Below, piece after piece: positions 36,198 through 44,900 of a stretch of DNA of 64,000 bases. Location: NCBI RefSeq assembly GCF_009906955.1, contig NZ_CP047656.1, forward strand, positions 1,567,501-1,631,500, read 5' to 3'. Positions within the stretch are counted from its first letter, which is position 1, and each line of letters opens with the position of its first letter. The stretch comes from Paraglaciecola mesophila. Lineage in GTDB: Bacteria > Pseudomonadota > Gammaproteobacteria > Enterobacterales > Alteromonadaceae. Under the pieces are notes generated by a model. It saw only the letters and a program-made list of their open reading frames with translations. It searched no databases and had not been told where the DNA came from. The translations under genes and the position numbers were made by a program.

Positions 36198-37352
36198 TTA
36201 AGGCTGTATCTGTTGCAAAAGCCCCCTCGGGACAAAAGTACTGGCCGCAGCGATAACGCTGTTATCATCAACAGATACCACACGGCTGTTAATCTTCACA
36301 CCACGGTGAGTCGCTATTAATGTGCCCGTCAGCACGTAACTCATGTTGGTTTGGCCGTTAAGTTTCGCGCCGTTGCGTGAGAGCGCCAGATCGCCCATAG
36401 CTGATACGTCTATGTGCTTCGTCAGCTTGAAATCCACCACGTTAACGCCATAACGAGGCAATTCAGTGGCTAGTGCTTCCGCAAATTGGTTACCTAAGCT
36501 ACTTGAGTTACGTAGCGTCTCATCAAAATCCACAAAGCTTGCAACGCCCACAGTCGTGCCTTCAAGAGCTGAAAATTTAGCCAACTTGCCTGCTAATTGT
36601 TGCGCATAGTCCCCCAGCCCTACCTTGCTATTGCTAAATATGCCACCGTGATTTGACATATAGCGCCCGTTCGCATTACCTAACTGACGCTCGTTCATTG
36701 GCTGTGTGACTGAACCGTTCTCTGGGTTATCTTCAATAAGAACTGACTCGCTTTTGTTTAACGCTTTGTATCGCTGAGTGCGCGCTATTTTTTGCAAGTC
36801 ATTCATCAACTGTGTTAACTCTTCAGGTGAATCAGCAAGGGGCGCAAGGGGATTAGCATAAGAGGTATTGCCGCTATTGACGTTATTCACATTGATCGAG
36901 GTGTTGGTATCGCCTGCATTGATGGTGTGCGAGCCGCCCACTGCTATGCCTTTGTTTTGCGGTTCCTTTTCACTATCTTGCGCATACTGGGGTTGACCTA
37001 GCATGTATTGCTCTAATGAGGGCGAACTGCCAATAACCGCCATCTTGCTCAACGCATCAATTAGAAAGGCTAAATCTTCTTCATTTTTGACTAAGCGCTC
37101 TAGGGCCGGCTTCTGCGCTTCCCACTCTATTTTTTGTTGCTCTAACATGGCCTTTAATTCAAGGTACTGGGGGTCGCTTTTATCAACAATTATTTCATCT
37201 TCGCCCTGAAACATCGAACAACCCGATACCGATATAAGTAATAAGCCAGCGCAACACGCCTTGGTAAGTACATCAACCATTTTCGAGTTATCCACAATGA
37301 ACGTCTTCACAATACACCCCAATTTTTTATCGTTATGAATCAGACTCAACAA
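36198..37352 (-). CDS. FlgO-family outer membrane lipoprotein, long form
   Basis: A 384-residue protein. The FlgO-like domain is at about 245-384: TTVGVASFVDFDETLRNSSSLGNQFAEALATELPRYGVNVVDFKLT and SYVLTGTLIATHRGVKINSRVVSVDDNSVIAAASTFVP. The N-terminal half is unlike the two neighbours: a lipobox VSGCSMF (Cys near 46), a helical stretch with E/K/Q, and a low-complexity N/S/T-rich part (about 140-185). FlgO is an outer-membrane lipoprotein needed for flagellar stability and motility in Vibrio cholerae. Translation may begin at a later ATG (MVDVLTKACCAGLL), about 24 residues in, which would give a better lipoprotein signal. Last of three tandem paralogues. Confidence 0.85.
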   Translation of the reverse strand: MLSLIHNDKKLGCIVKTFIVDNSKMVDVLTKACCAGLLLISVSGCSMFQGEDEIIVDKSDPQYLELKAMLEQQKIEWEAQKPALERLVKNEEDLAFLIDALSKMAVIGSSPSLEQYMLGQPQYAQDSEKEPQNKGIAVGGSHTINAGDTNTSINVNNVNSGNTSYANPLAPLADSPEELTQLMNDLQKIARTQRYKALNKSESVLIEDNPENGSVTQPMNERQLGNANGRYMSNHGGIFSNSKVGLGDYAQQLAGKLAKFSALEGTTVGVASFVDFDETLRNSSSLGNQFAEALATELPRYGVNVVDFKLTKHIDVSAMGDLALSRNGAKLNGQTNMSYVLTGTLIATHRGVKINSRVVSVDDNSVIAAASTFVPRGLLQQIQP

Positions 37353-37358
37353 ATACGC

Positions 37359-38027
37359 CTAGCTCTTTTCGCTTTGTTTGAATTTAAGGCTAATACCAGG
37401 GTTTCCTTGACTACGGTGCAAAGCGTTGACCACGCTGGCGGGAATAAATCCTTGGGCGCTGGATAACACCTTCTTAGTGTTGATAGACACCATACGGGCG
37501 TTCACAATGACACCATCTTGGTGCTTAACCATGGTGCCACCCATTACATATTGCACAGGCATGTCTGGGTTTAGTTCTTCATAATCACGGCTGAAATTAA
37601 AATCGCCAGTGGGGGTCACGCGAATAAAATCTGAGCTTTTGAAGTCCAATACGTTCAACCCAAATTGATGTAACTCATGCATAAAACTTTCGGATAGTTG
37701 GTTACCAAGTAGGTCTGTTTCATCAAAGCTACCATCAAGGTAGACGAAGCTCGTTACGCCGACATCCATCTTACTCTCAGGATTATCCATATTCGCGATC
37801 AAATCCTGCATGATACCTTGCACATAATGGTTAACATCACCGACTTCGACACGTTTATAAATGTCTGACATGCGTTGGTTATTGTAACGACTAACCGATG
37901 TAATACTTTGCTCACTCTCGCTCATCCTTTCCATGTCTTGCACTTGCTCTTCGCTAGAGAACCAACTTGAACATGAAGAACTTAAAAAACACATAAGTGG
38001 GATAGCGGCTAGTTTTATCAATTTCAT
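37359..38027 (-). CDS. FlgO-family outer membrane lipoprotein
   Basis: A 222-residue lipoprotein with signal MKLIKLAAIPLMCFLSSSC (Cys19). The FlgO domain covers 65-205: VGVTSFVYLDGSFDETDLLGNQLSESFMHELHQFGLNVLDFKSSDFIRVTPTGDFNFSRDY and VQYVMGGTMVKHQDGVIVNARMVSINTKKVLSSAQGFIP. It shares the layout SFV-x-D...LGNQ-x-x-E-x-x-x-x-E-L...VLDFK with the longer neighbour 6 bases downstream, so the two arose by duplication. 13 bases separate it from the first paralogue. Confidence 0.88.
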   Translation of the reverse strand: MKLIKLAAIPLMCFLSSSCSSWFSSEEQVQDMERMSESEQSITSVSRYNNQRMSDIYKRVEVGDVNHYVQGIMQDLIANMDNPESKMDVGVTSFVYLDGSFDETDLLGNQLSESFMHELHQFGLNVLDFKSSDFIRVTPTGDFNFSRDYEELNPDMPVQYVMGGTMVKHQDGVIVNARMVSINTKKVLSSAQGFIPASVVNALHRSQGNPGISLKFKQSEKS

Positions 38028-38040
38028 AATGGGCTCACTT

Positions 38041-38625
38041 TTATAATGACGAGCGATACAGCTTGTTGTGTTTCATCTGGATTTGATTAGCATTTAGACC
38101 AATCACACTATTTGGGACATTGTCTGATACCGCGGCAATAACAGTCCCTTCACGCAAATCTAATAATCTGGCATTGACTGTGGTCATCTGATTTCCTTGC
38201 AATAACGTACCGACGACCATGTAGCGCACATCTATATCTTTACTGATATCAGCGCTATCACGACTTAATAACCGTTCGTGGTCTTTGAACAGTTGCACTT
38301 GATTCGCAGCACGTATCTCAACCACGTTAAAACCGCGCTGAGTGGACACAGACAGCATGCTCTCTTGAAGCTGCAACCCCAGCATGTTCAGTGAATGATT
38401 GGCTTTTGATAGAGCTAAACTTTCTAATTCAGTAAAACTTACTACCGCTAAATTGCCGTATTCAATGGGCGCTAAGCTGGCAAACAATTTGTTCGCTATT
38501 TGTTCGGTGTGCTGCAATAAAGGCTCTTCGGCCACAATCTGCCCTTCTTCGGCATCTTCTTGCCACGAAGGTAAATGGGCACAGCCAGCTAAAACAAGCA
38601 TCAGTAGACTCAATAAAATCTTCAA
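38041..38625 (-). CDS. FlgO-family outer membrane lipoprotein, first of three
   Basis: A 194-residue lipoprotein: signal peptide with lipobox VLAGC (Cys15). The FlgO domain follows: LAVVSFTELESLALSKANHSLNMLGLQLQESMLSVSTQRGFNVVEIRAAN and VRYMVVGTLLQGNQMTTVNARLLDLREGTVIAAVSDNVP. More diverged from the two downstream paralogues. The three genes lie 6 to 13 bases apart on one strand and form an operon between glyA and nrdR. Confidence 0.86.
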   Translation of the reverse strand: MKILLSLLMLVLAGCAHLPSWQEDAEEGQIVAEEPLLQHTEQIANKLFASLAPIEYGNLAVVSFTELESLALSKANHSLNMLGLQLQESMLSVSTQRGFNVVEIRAANQVQLFKDHERLLSRDSADISKDIDVRYMVVGTLLQGNQMTTVNARLLDLREGTVIAAVSDNVPNSVIGLNANQIQMKHNKLYRSSL

Positions 38626-38753
38626 AACATTAGCTCCACATCATCGGTGCGTGACTGCCTTAATCGCTAAGGCGTAACGTAAAATCATGATTGCAGCGTC
38701 AAAAAACGGTGCTTCAAATCGTAATATTGAGGAATTCAGCAAATATCAGGCCA

Positions 38754-38792
38754 TAAAAAAATCCGTTGAGGAGCACCTCAACGGATTTCTTT
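38754..38792 (-). terminator. Rho-independent terminator after glyA
   Basis: AAATCCGTTGAGG/CCTCAACGGATTT, a perfect 13-bp stem with a 4-base loop. On the minus strand seven T follow. Lies about 65 bases past the glyA stop and before the FlgO operon. Confidence 0.92.
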
Positions 38793-38855
38793 TCAATGCA
38801 CTTGTTTTACCGCCTTATATTTCGCTCAAATATTACAGAGCGGGCGCGCTAAAAC

Positions 38856-40112
38856 CTAAGCGTATACCGGGAACTTACCACAAAGGGTTAAGACTTCGCC
38901 TTTAACGCGTTCGATAACCGCTTCGTCTTCGATGTTATCGATAACGTCACAAATCCAGGTAGCGACTTGTTTGGCTTGCTCTTCTTTAAAACCGCGGCGG
39001 GTAATGGCAGGAGAGCCGATACGTAAGCCACTGGTCACAAACGGTGAGCGTGGGTCGTTAGGAACTGAGTTTTTGTTGACTGTGATGTTAGCGCGACCTA
39101 GGGCTGCGTCTGCATCTTTACCTGTGATGTCTTTGCTGATCAAATCAAGTAAGAACAGGTGGTTGTCAGTGCCGCCAGAAACCACATCGTAACCGCGTTC
39201 TTGCATCACGCTGACCATGGCCTTGGCGTTAAGCAATACTTGCTGTTGGTATGCTTTGAACTCTGGCTGTAGAGCTTCTTTAAATGCAACGGCTTTCGCT
39301 GCAATCACGTGGCATAAAGGACCACCTTGGTTGCCAGGGAATACCGAGCTGTTAAGCTTTTTGTAAATGGTTTCATCGCCACAAGCTGATAAAATCAAAC
39401 CGCCACGTGGGCCCGCTAGGGTTTTATGGGTGGTGGTTGTCACAACATGCGCATGAGGTAAGGGGTTAGGGTACAAACCTGCTGCCACTAAACCGGCAAC
39501 GTGAGCCATATCCACTAATAAGTAAGCACCTACTTTGTCCGCGATTTCACGGAAACGCTGCCAATCAACAATACCTGAGTACGCTGAGAAACCGCCGATA
39601 ATCATTTTAGGCTTATGTTCAACCGCTAGGGCTTCTACCGCGTCGTAATCGATTTTTCCAGTTTGCTCATCGATACCGTACTGTACTGCGTTATACGTTT
39701 TACCCGAGAAGCTAACATGTGCACCGTGGGTTAAGTGACCACCGTGGGCAAGGCTCATACCTAGTACCGTATCGCCGGCTTCAAGCAGCGCCATAAAAAC
39801 CGCTGAGTTAGCTTGTGAGCCAGAGTGAGGTTGCACATTGGCGTAATCAGCGCCAAATAATTGGTTAGCACGTTCAATGGCTAAATCTTCTGCGATATCA
39901 ACGTATTCACAACCACCGTAATAACGCTTATGTGGGTAACCTTCTGCGTATTTGTTAGTCAGTTGCGAGCCTTGGGCTTCAAGCACACGCGGACTACAGT
40001 AGTTTTCAGAGGCGATCAGTTCAATGTGATCTTCTTGGCGCTGGGTCTCTTGCGCGATAGCTTGACTCAACTCAGGATCAAAATCGGCAATATTCATGTC
40101 ACGTGATAACAT
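38856..40112 (-). CDS. glyA: Serine hydroxymethyltransferase
   Basis: A 418-residue pyridoxal phosphate enzyme converting serine and tetrahydrofolate to glycine and 5,10-methylene-THF, the main source of one-carbon units. The PLP lysine is Lys230 in [14 protein letters not shown]. Also seen: [28 protein letters not shown] and [18 protein letters not shown]. Start is supported by GAGGAG five bases upstream; a second Met at residue 6 is less likely. The upstream region holds three copies of a 14-bp repeat. Confidence 0.98.
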   Translation of the reverse strand: MLSRDMNIADFDPELSQAIAQETQRQEDHIELIASENYCSPRVLEAQGSQLTNKYAEGYPHKRYYGGCEYVDIAEDLAIERANQLFGADYANVQPHSGSQANSAVFMALLEAGDTVLGMSLAHGGHLTHGAHVSFSGKTYNAVQYGIDEQTGKIDYDAVEALAVEHKPKMIIGGFSAYSGIVDWQRFREIADKVGAYLLVDMAHVAGLVAAGLYPNPLPHAHVVTTTTHKTLAGPRGGLILSACGDETIYKKLNSSVFPGNQGGPLCHVIAAKAVAFKEALQPEFKAYQQQVLLNAKAMVSVMQERGYDVVSGGTDNHLFLLDLISKDITGKDADAALGRANITVNKNSVPNDPRSPFVTSGLRIGSPAITRRGFKEEQAKQVATWICDVIDNIEDEAVIERVKGEVLTLCGKFPVYA

Positions 40113-40252
40113 CAGTTCTCCTCGGGGCCGTTACTCTTGCTCAATAAAAGTCGCAAAACCGCATGCGCTTTGGCCTATCAAGAATACACATTCTTAATAG
40201 ACACTTAACGCCGTAGCTGCATTTTTCATCAAACGCGATATTGGCTGGCAAT

Positions 40253-40294
40253 TTAAGTGCTAAAAATTAAGGGCTAAAGATTAAGTGCTAACTT
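40253..40294. repeat. Three tandem 14-bp repeats upstream of glyA
   Basis: TTAAGTGCTAAAAA, TTAAGGGCTAAAGA and TTAAGTGCTAACTT follow each other without gap at 40253-40266, 40267-40280 and 40281-40294. The core TTAAGNGCTAA occurs in all three. It lies about 140 bp upstream of glyA and may be a repeated binding site or simply slippage. Confidence 0.7.
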
Positions 40295-40409
40295 AAAAGA
40301 GCGCACATTCTAGTCATTTTGCGCTTTTTGTACATAGCTTTTATGCAATGTTCTATAACCTAAAAGTGTAAAGAAGGCTCACCACGGCTTAAGTGGTGAA
40401 CCAGTGCTC

Positions 40410-41501
40410 CTAAATACACTCTGCGTTAGCAGTGAATTTCAAGCCAATTTGACGGCGAATTTCATCCATCGTTTGCATGACCGCTAGGCTGTCGCCGTGG
40501 GGCATAAAATCGCTGCATACTTGATTTTTCTCAATCATCTTCATGGACTCTTCAATTTGATATTCAAAGCCATTTACCCGATGCGCAAATTCAATCACTT
40601 CGTCTTGCGCACCTTCTTGCTGCAAGATCGCTTTATTGCCATTCCAAAACATATACGGCAAAACGATGCGCCCCTTACTGCCCATTAACATCATTGAATT
40701 GCTCGCCTGAGCGGCAATGGTGCAAGTAAACTGTGCGAAACGCCCTGACGGGTAGCGCATATTCACGATTGTGTTTTCATCTACTTGCAGGTTACCAAAA
40801 TGGCTCATGGCGCTGATTTCACTTGGGTGCTCTTGCATTAAGCACTGGCTCAAAGTAATGCTGTAAACACCTAAATCTAGCAAGGCGCCACCGCCCAGCG
40901 CGGGGTTATGTAGTCTGTGCCCATCCCTGTCACCAAACGCAAAACCAATGTCAGAGCAAATATATTGCAGCTCGCCAATGCGCCCCTCATCAAGCCATAG
41001 TTTTACTTGCTCGAAGCACGGCATAAAGCGGCTCCACAGCCCTTCTTGCAGTAATAATTGTTTCTCTTGTGCTAACGCTATTAACGCTTCGGTTTGCGCG
41101 GCGTTAATGGTCAGCGGTTTTTCCATTAACACATGTTTGCCTGCTTCTAAGCACATTTTTGCTTGCTCGTAGTGCAGGCTTTGCGGCGTTGCTATATACA
41201 CCACGTCTACCTCTGGATCAGCCAGCATCTGCTGATAGCTGCCGTAAGCTTTCGGAACGACGCCGTCAGCTTGATGAGAAGTGCCGTCAGCTTGATGAGA
41301 AGTGCCGTCAGTTTGATGAGAAGCGCCGTCAGCTTGATGAGAAGCGCCGTCAGCGCTGTATTTGTCAGCAAAGGCTTGTGCTTTGTCAATATCGCGACTG
41401 GCCACAGCGTAAAGAATGCCTTTTTGTGACGCCATGAGTGCATCGGCGAACATATCTGCAATCGAGCCTGGGCCCATGATGGCCCAATTAAATTTATTCA
41501 T
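40410..41501 (-). CDS. Gfo/Idh/MocA-family oxidoreductase with internal repeat insert
   Basis: A 363-residue NAD(P)-dependent oxidoreductase, probably acting on a sugar or polyol. The Rossmann start is WAIMGPGSIADMFADAL, followed by DVVYIATPQSLHYEQAKMCLEAGKHVLMEKPLT with the family EKP motif, and the C-terminal domain carries GGGALLDLGVYSI. Between helix AQAFADKYS and VVPKAYGSY (residues 50-80) there is an insert of about 30 residues built of the repeat ADG-A/T-SHQ, encoded by tandem 21-bp units at 41261-41356. Without it the protein would have the normal size of about 333. The insert sits in a surface loop and should be tolerated. The true substrate is unknown. Confidence 0.9.
   Translation of the reverse strand: MNKFNWAIMGPGSIADMFADALMASQKGILYAVASRDIDKAQAFADKYSADGASHQADGASHQTDGTSHQADGTSHQADGVVPKAYGSYQQMLADPEVDVVYIATPQSLHYEQAKMCLEAGKHVLMEKPLTINAAQTEALIALAQEKQLLLQEGLWSRFMPCFEQVKLWLDEGRIGELQYICSDIGFAFGDRDGHRLHNPALGGGALLDLGVYSITLSQCLMQEHPSEISAMSHFGNLQVDENTIVNMRYPSGRFAQFTCTIAAQASNSMMLMGSKGRIVLPYMFWNGNKAILQQEGAQDEVIEFAHRVNGFEYQIEESMKMIEKNQVCSDFMPHGDSLAVMQTMDEIRRQIGLKFTANAECI
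41261..41356. repeat. 21-bp coding minisatellite, four full copies and part of a fifth
   Basis: Units start at 41261, 41282, 41303 and 41324, with the form YGCCGTCAGYTTGATGAGAA plus G; copies differ only by C/T changes. The period is divisible by three, so the array keeps the gene's frame and adds seven residues per unit. All frames are open across it on both strands, explaining several spurious overlapping ORFs there. Confidence 0.92.
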
Positions 41502-41524
41502 ATTTATTCCTAAATAACCTGAGA

Positions 41525-42829
41525 CTAAGGATTAGATAAGCGATACATCAGCACCGCTGTTTTCTCAATGTTCTGTTTGAAAGTACGCATATCTGCCACT
41601 TCATCCTTGGTGTGGCCGCCCTCGCCCATTAGGCCTAAGCCGTCGATTGCCATTTTCACATGCCCAGCAGTAAACGAAATATCCGCCGCGCCGGCATTTC
41701 GCGGGTTCACCGCGGTAATTGGCCCATAACCTAAATCCACACTCACTTGACTGTATTGCGCTAATAACGCCTTATTGCCTTTGGTTTCTTTCATCGGAGG
41801 ATAACCTTCATCAAATGTGAAAGTAGCGTCTGTTAAGGCTAAGTGTTGTTTGACGACGTCATTCATAATTTTCTGCGCCTCAGCTAGCTGTTCTTGTGAG
41901 GCGGCCCGTAAGCCCCCTTTAACCGAAGCGTGTTGGGCCACAACGTTGGTTTTGCCAAATGCAGTGACTTCGTCGCCCCCTTTACTTTGCATGACCCGAG
42001 TGCCACCTGCAACCACGCCGGGGTTGAAACTAAGCAAAGGTAAATCGGCCAGTTGCAAACGAAATTCCTGTAAAATACGCGCCATTTCAAATATCGCCCC
42101 ATCACCCACTTTATCGGTAAATATTTGTGACGAGTGGGCAGCCTTGCCAGATGTGGTCACTTGCCAAGTCGAGGCACCGCGCCGCGCGGTTACCGCCGTG
42201 CGTATGTCACCATCCGCATCTTCAAAACCAAGGGCCACATCGGCCCATTTGGCTGCATCGACCAGGGCTTTTTTCGATATAGATAACGGACGTCCGCTTG
42301 ACTCTTCGTCACCGGTGAGGACCACTTTAATGTTTAAGCGGTCAAGCATGCCTTTGGCTTTTAATGCCTTGATTGCAGCAAGCATGATCACATTGCCGCC
42401 TTTCATATCTGAGATGCCCGGCCCAGCAATATGCGTTTCATCTATTTCTTTGCTCTGCTGAAAGTCATCCTCTTTGGAAAATACCGTGTCTAAATGACCG
42501 ATAAGCAATAACTTTTGTCCTGTTGGGTGAGTTGGTGACTCATAAGTGGCAACAAGGTGCCCAGCGCGGTTAAATTCGCTGCCATCTACCCACTGGGTTT
42601 GAAAGCCTAGGGCGTCATATTCCTTGCGCATGATATTGCCTACATCTTTGACACCCGCAAAATTCATCGTACCGCTGTTGATGTTAACGGTTCTAAGGAG
42701 TAACGCTTTGGCGCTAGTTAGCTCTTGGCTGGCCTGTTCGACTAAGGCATTTTCGACTAAACGACTGGCCAATACTGGCTGACAAAAAAGGCCGGCACAG
42801 ACAAGTAAAACGGATGTTTTTTTTAACAT
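41525..42829 (-). CDS. Secreted M20-family peptidase (glutamate carboxypeptidase type)
   Basis: A 434-residue exported zinc peptidase. Signal peptide MLKKTSVLLVCAGLFCQPVLA. The di-zinc ligands are seen in KLLLIGHLDTVF (His, Asp), GPGISDMKGGNVI (bridging Asp), GDEESSG (Glu-Glu), and HTKDE at the end; a dimerisation domain sits at about 215-325. Family members such as carboxypeptidase G2 remove C-terminal glutamate from folates and peptides; the exact substrate is not clear. It lies 23 bases before the Gfo/Idh gene on the same strand. Confidence 0.9.
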   Translation of the reverse strand: MLKKTSVLLVCAGLFCQPVLASRLVENALVEQASQELTSAKALLLRTVNINSGTMNFAGVKDVGNIMRKEYDALGFQTQWVDGSEFNRAGHLVATYESPTHPTGQKLLLIGHLDTVFSKEDDFQQSKEIDETHIAGPGISDMKGGNVIMLAAIKALKAKGMLDRLNIKVVLTGDEESSGRPLSISKKALVDAAKWADVALGFEDADGDIRTAVTARRGASTWQVTTSGKAAHSSQIFTDKVGDGAIFEMARILQEFRLQLADLPLLSFNPGVVAGGTRVMQSKGGDEVTAFGKTNVVAQHASVKGGLRAASQEQLAEAQKIMNDVVKQHLALTDATFTFDEGYPPMKETKGNKALLAQYSQVSVDLGYGPITAVNPRNAGAADISFTAGHVKMAIDGLGLMGEGGHTKDEVADMRTFKQNIEKTAVLMYRLSNP

Positions 42830-43102
42830 AGCTCTCTCTTTTTATTCCCTAAGACCTGTTAAATACTACGCGAGTGAGGTGCGCGATGCACAGCGAAATT
42901 TGTCAATGAATGTGTGCTGGTTAGCAATTACTCAGCAAACCGAAAAACAACTAAAATCACAATATATATCAGCTAGATAATCTCAATTAGAGACGCAAAA
43001 ATGCACCCAATATAAACAATTACAAAAATAGTATCAGCTAGCGCTTTCATCGCTTATGTGCAGTGTTTACAATAGGCAAAATTTTATGGAGTTGTTTTCA
43101 TC

Positions 43103-44770
43103 ATGGCGCAATACGTATATAGCATGAATCGTGTGGGCAAAATCGTGCCCCCGAATAAATACATTCTTAAAGACATATCACTAAGCTTCTTCCACGGAGC
43201 TAAAATTGGTGTGCTTGGTTTAAATGGCTCAGGTAAATCTACCCTGCTAAAAATCATGGCGGGTCTCGACAAAGACATCGAAGGGGAAGCCATTCCACAA
43301 GCAGGCTTAAAAATTGGTTATTTACCTCAAGAGCCCCAGCTTGACGAAAGTAAAGACGTACGCGGTAATATCGAAGAAGCGGTCGCCGATGTGGCCCATG
43401 CCCTTAAGCGCATCGAACAAGTGTACGCTGCCTACGCTGAAGAAGACGCTGACTTTGACGCCCTTGCAAAAGAGCAAGGTGAACTTGAAGCGATTATTCA
43501 AAGTAAAGACGGCCACAATTTAGAAAACGCCCTCGAGCGCGCCGCCGATGCCTTGCGTTTGCCGCCTTGGGATGCCGATGTCAGTAAATTGTCTGGGGGT
43601 GAGCGTCGCCGCGTCGCCCTATGCCGCTTGTTGCTTGAAAAACCCGACATGTTGCTGCTTGATGAGCCGACCAACCACTTGGATGCAGAATCAGTGGCTT
43701 GGTTAGAGCGCTTCTTACATGATTATGAAGGCACAGTTGTGGCCATTACCCATGACCGTTATTTCTTAGATAATGTCGCCGGTTGGATTTTAGAGCTTGA
43801 CCGGGGTCAAGGTATTCCGTGGGAAGGTAACTACTCATCTTGGTTAGAACAGAAAGACGCGCGTTTGAAACAAGAAGAGAAAACCGAGAGCGCTCGTCAA
43901 AAATCAATTAAAACCGAGCTGGAATGGGTTCGCTCAAACGCCAAAGGTCGTCAATCAAAAAGCAAAGCCCGTATGGCTCGTTTTGAAGAGCTCAACACAG
44001 GCGATTATCAAAAACGGAATGAAACCAATGAATTGTTCATTCCACCGGGAGACCGCTTAGGTGAGCAAGTTATTGAAGTTAACCACCTGCGTAAAAGCTA
44101 TGGTGAGCGTTTACTGATTGACGATTTAACCTTTGCTATGCCCAAAGGCGCTATTGTGGGTATCGTTGGGCCAAACGGTGCAGGTAAATCGACGCTATTT
44201 CGCATGCTAAGTGGCGAAGAAAAAGCTGACTCGGGCGAAGTCATTGTAGGCAGCACAGTAAAACTGGCCAGTGTTGATCAGTTCCGTGACCATATGGATG
44301 GCAACAACACTGTGTATAAAGAAATCTCTGACGACTCAGACGTGATCCGTATCGGTAACTTCGAGTTAAACAGCCGCGCATATTGCAGCCGATTTAACTT
44401 TAAAGGTAACGACCAACAAAAGTTCATCAAAGATTTATCAGGTGGTGAACGCAACCGTGTGCATTTAGCAAAACTGCTAAAAGCGGGTGGCAACGTATTA
44501 TTGCTCGATGAACCCACCAACGACTTGGACGTTGAAACCCTACGAGCGCTTGAAAACGCGCTACTCGAATTCCCTGGGTGTGCCATGGTTATCTCGCACG
44601 ATCGCTGGTTCTTGGATCGTATCGCCACGCATATCATGGATTACCGCGACGAAGGTAAAATTAACTTCTTCGCAGGCAACTACACAGAGTACGCTACTTG
44701 GCTTAAAGACACCCAAGGCAAAGATGTGGTTGAGCCCCATCGCTTAAAGTACAAAAAAATTAGCAAATAA
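43103..44770 (+). CDS. ettA: Energy-dependent translational throttle protein EttA (ABC-F)
   Basis: A 555-residue ABC-F ATPase without membrane segments that binds the ribosomal E site and regulates the first elongation step according to ATP/ADP. Two nucleotide domains: Walker A at 39-46 (GLNGSGKS) and 356-363 (GPNGAGKS); signatures LSGGERRRVALCRLLL and LSGGERNRVHLAKLL; Walker B LLLDEPTNHLD and LLLDEPTNDLD. The linker with ARFEELN and RLGEQVIEV is typical. Length equals E. coli EttA (555). Alone, with its own terminator. Confidence 0.98.
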   Translation: MAQYVYSMNRVGKIVPPNKYILKDISLSFFHGAKIGVLGLNGSGKSTLLKIMAGLDKDIEGEAIPQAGLKIGYLPQEPQLDESKDVRGNIEEAVADVAHALKRIEQVYAAYAEEDADFDALAKEQGELEAIIQSKDGHNLENALERAADALRLPPWDADVSKLSGGERRRVALCRLLLEKPDMLLLDEPTNHLDAESVAWLERFLHDYEGTVVAITHDRYFLDNVAGWILELDRGQGIPWEGNYSSWLEQKDARLKQEEKTESARQKSIKTELEWVRSNAKGRQSKSKARMARFEELNTGDYQKRNETNELFIPPGDRLGEQVIEVNHLRKSYGERLLIDDLTFAMPKGAIVGIVGPNGAGKSTLFRMLSGEEKADSGEVIVGSTVKLASVDQFRDHMDGNNTVYKEISDDSDVIRIGNFELNSRAYCSRFNFKGNDQQKFIKDLSGGERNRVHLAKLLKAGGNVLLLDEPTNDLDVETLRALENALLEFPGCAMVISHDRWFLDRIATHIMDYRDEGKINFFAGNYTEYATWLKDTQGKDVVEPHRLKYKKISK

Positions 44771-44815
44771 TGCTTTGAGCGCCGCTGTATATGCGTTCAT
44801 AGCTCGCTAAATCAC

Positions 44816-44850
44816 ACGCCGCTGACGGGAAACCTAAGCGGCGTTTTTAT
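44816..44850 (+). terminator. Rho-independent terminator after ettA
   Basis: ACGCCGCT/AGCGGCGT stem of 8 bp with a 13-base loop and TTTTT behind it. Confidence 0.85.
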
Positions 44851-44900
44851 TTTTGTTCTTTACTTGAAATAACTGAAAAACAGTGCAAAATCGGCCAAAT

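Noticed and set aside
40253..40294. CRISPR array
   Set aside because: Repeats are only 14 bp and contiguous without spacers; no cas genes.
41159..41461. Three overlapping ORFs with repetitive protein sequence across the Gfo/Idh gene
   Set aside because: Produced by the 21-bp repeat, whose period is a multiple of three and is open in many frames; only the minus frame with the Rossmann motif is real.
41817..42461. 214-codon ORF opposite the M20 peptidase gene
   Set aside because: Antisense shadow; translation rich in S, A, T and C without family resemblance.
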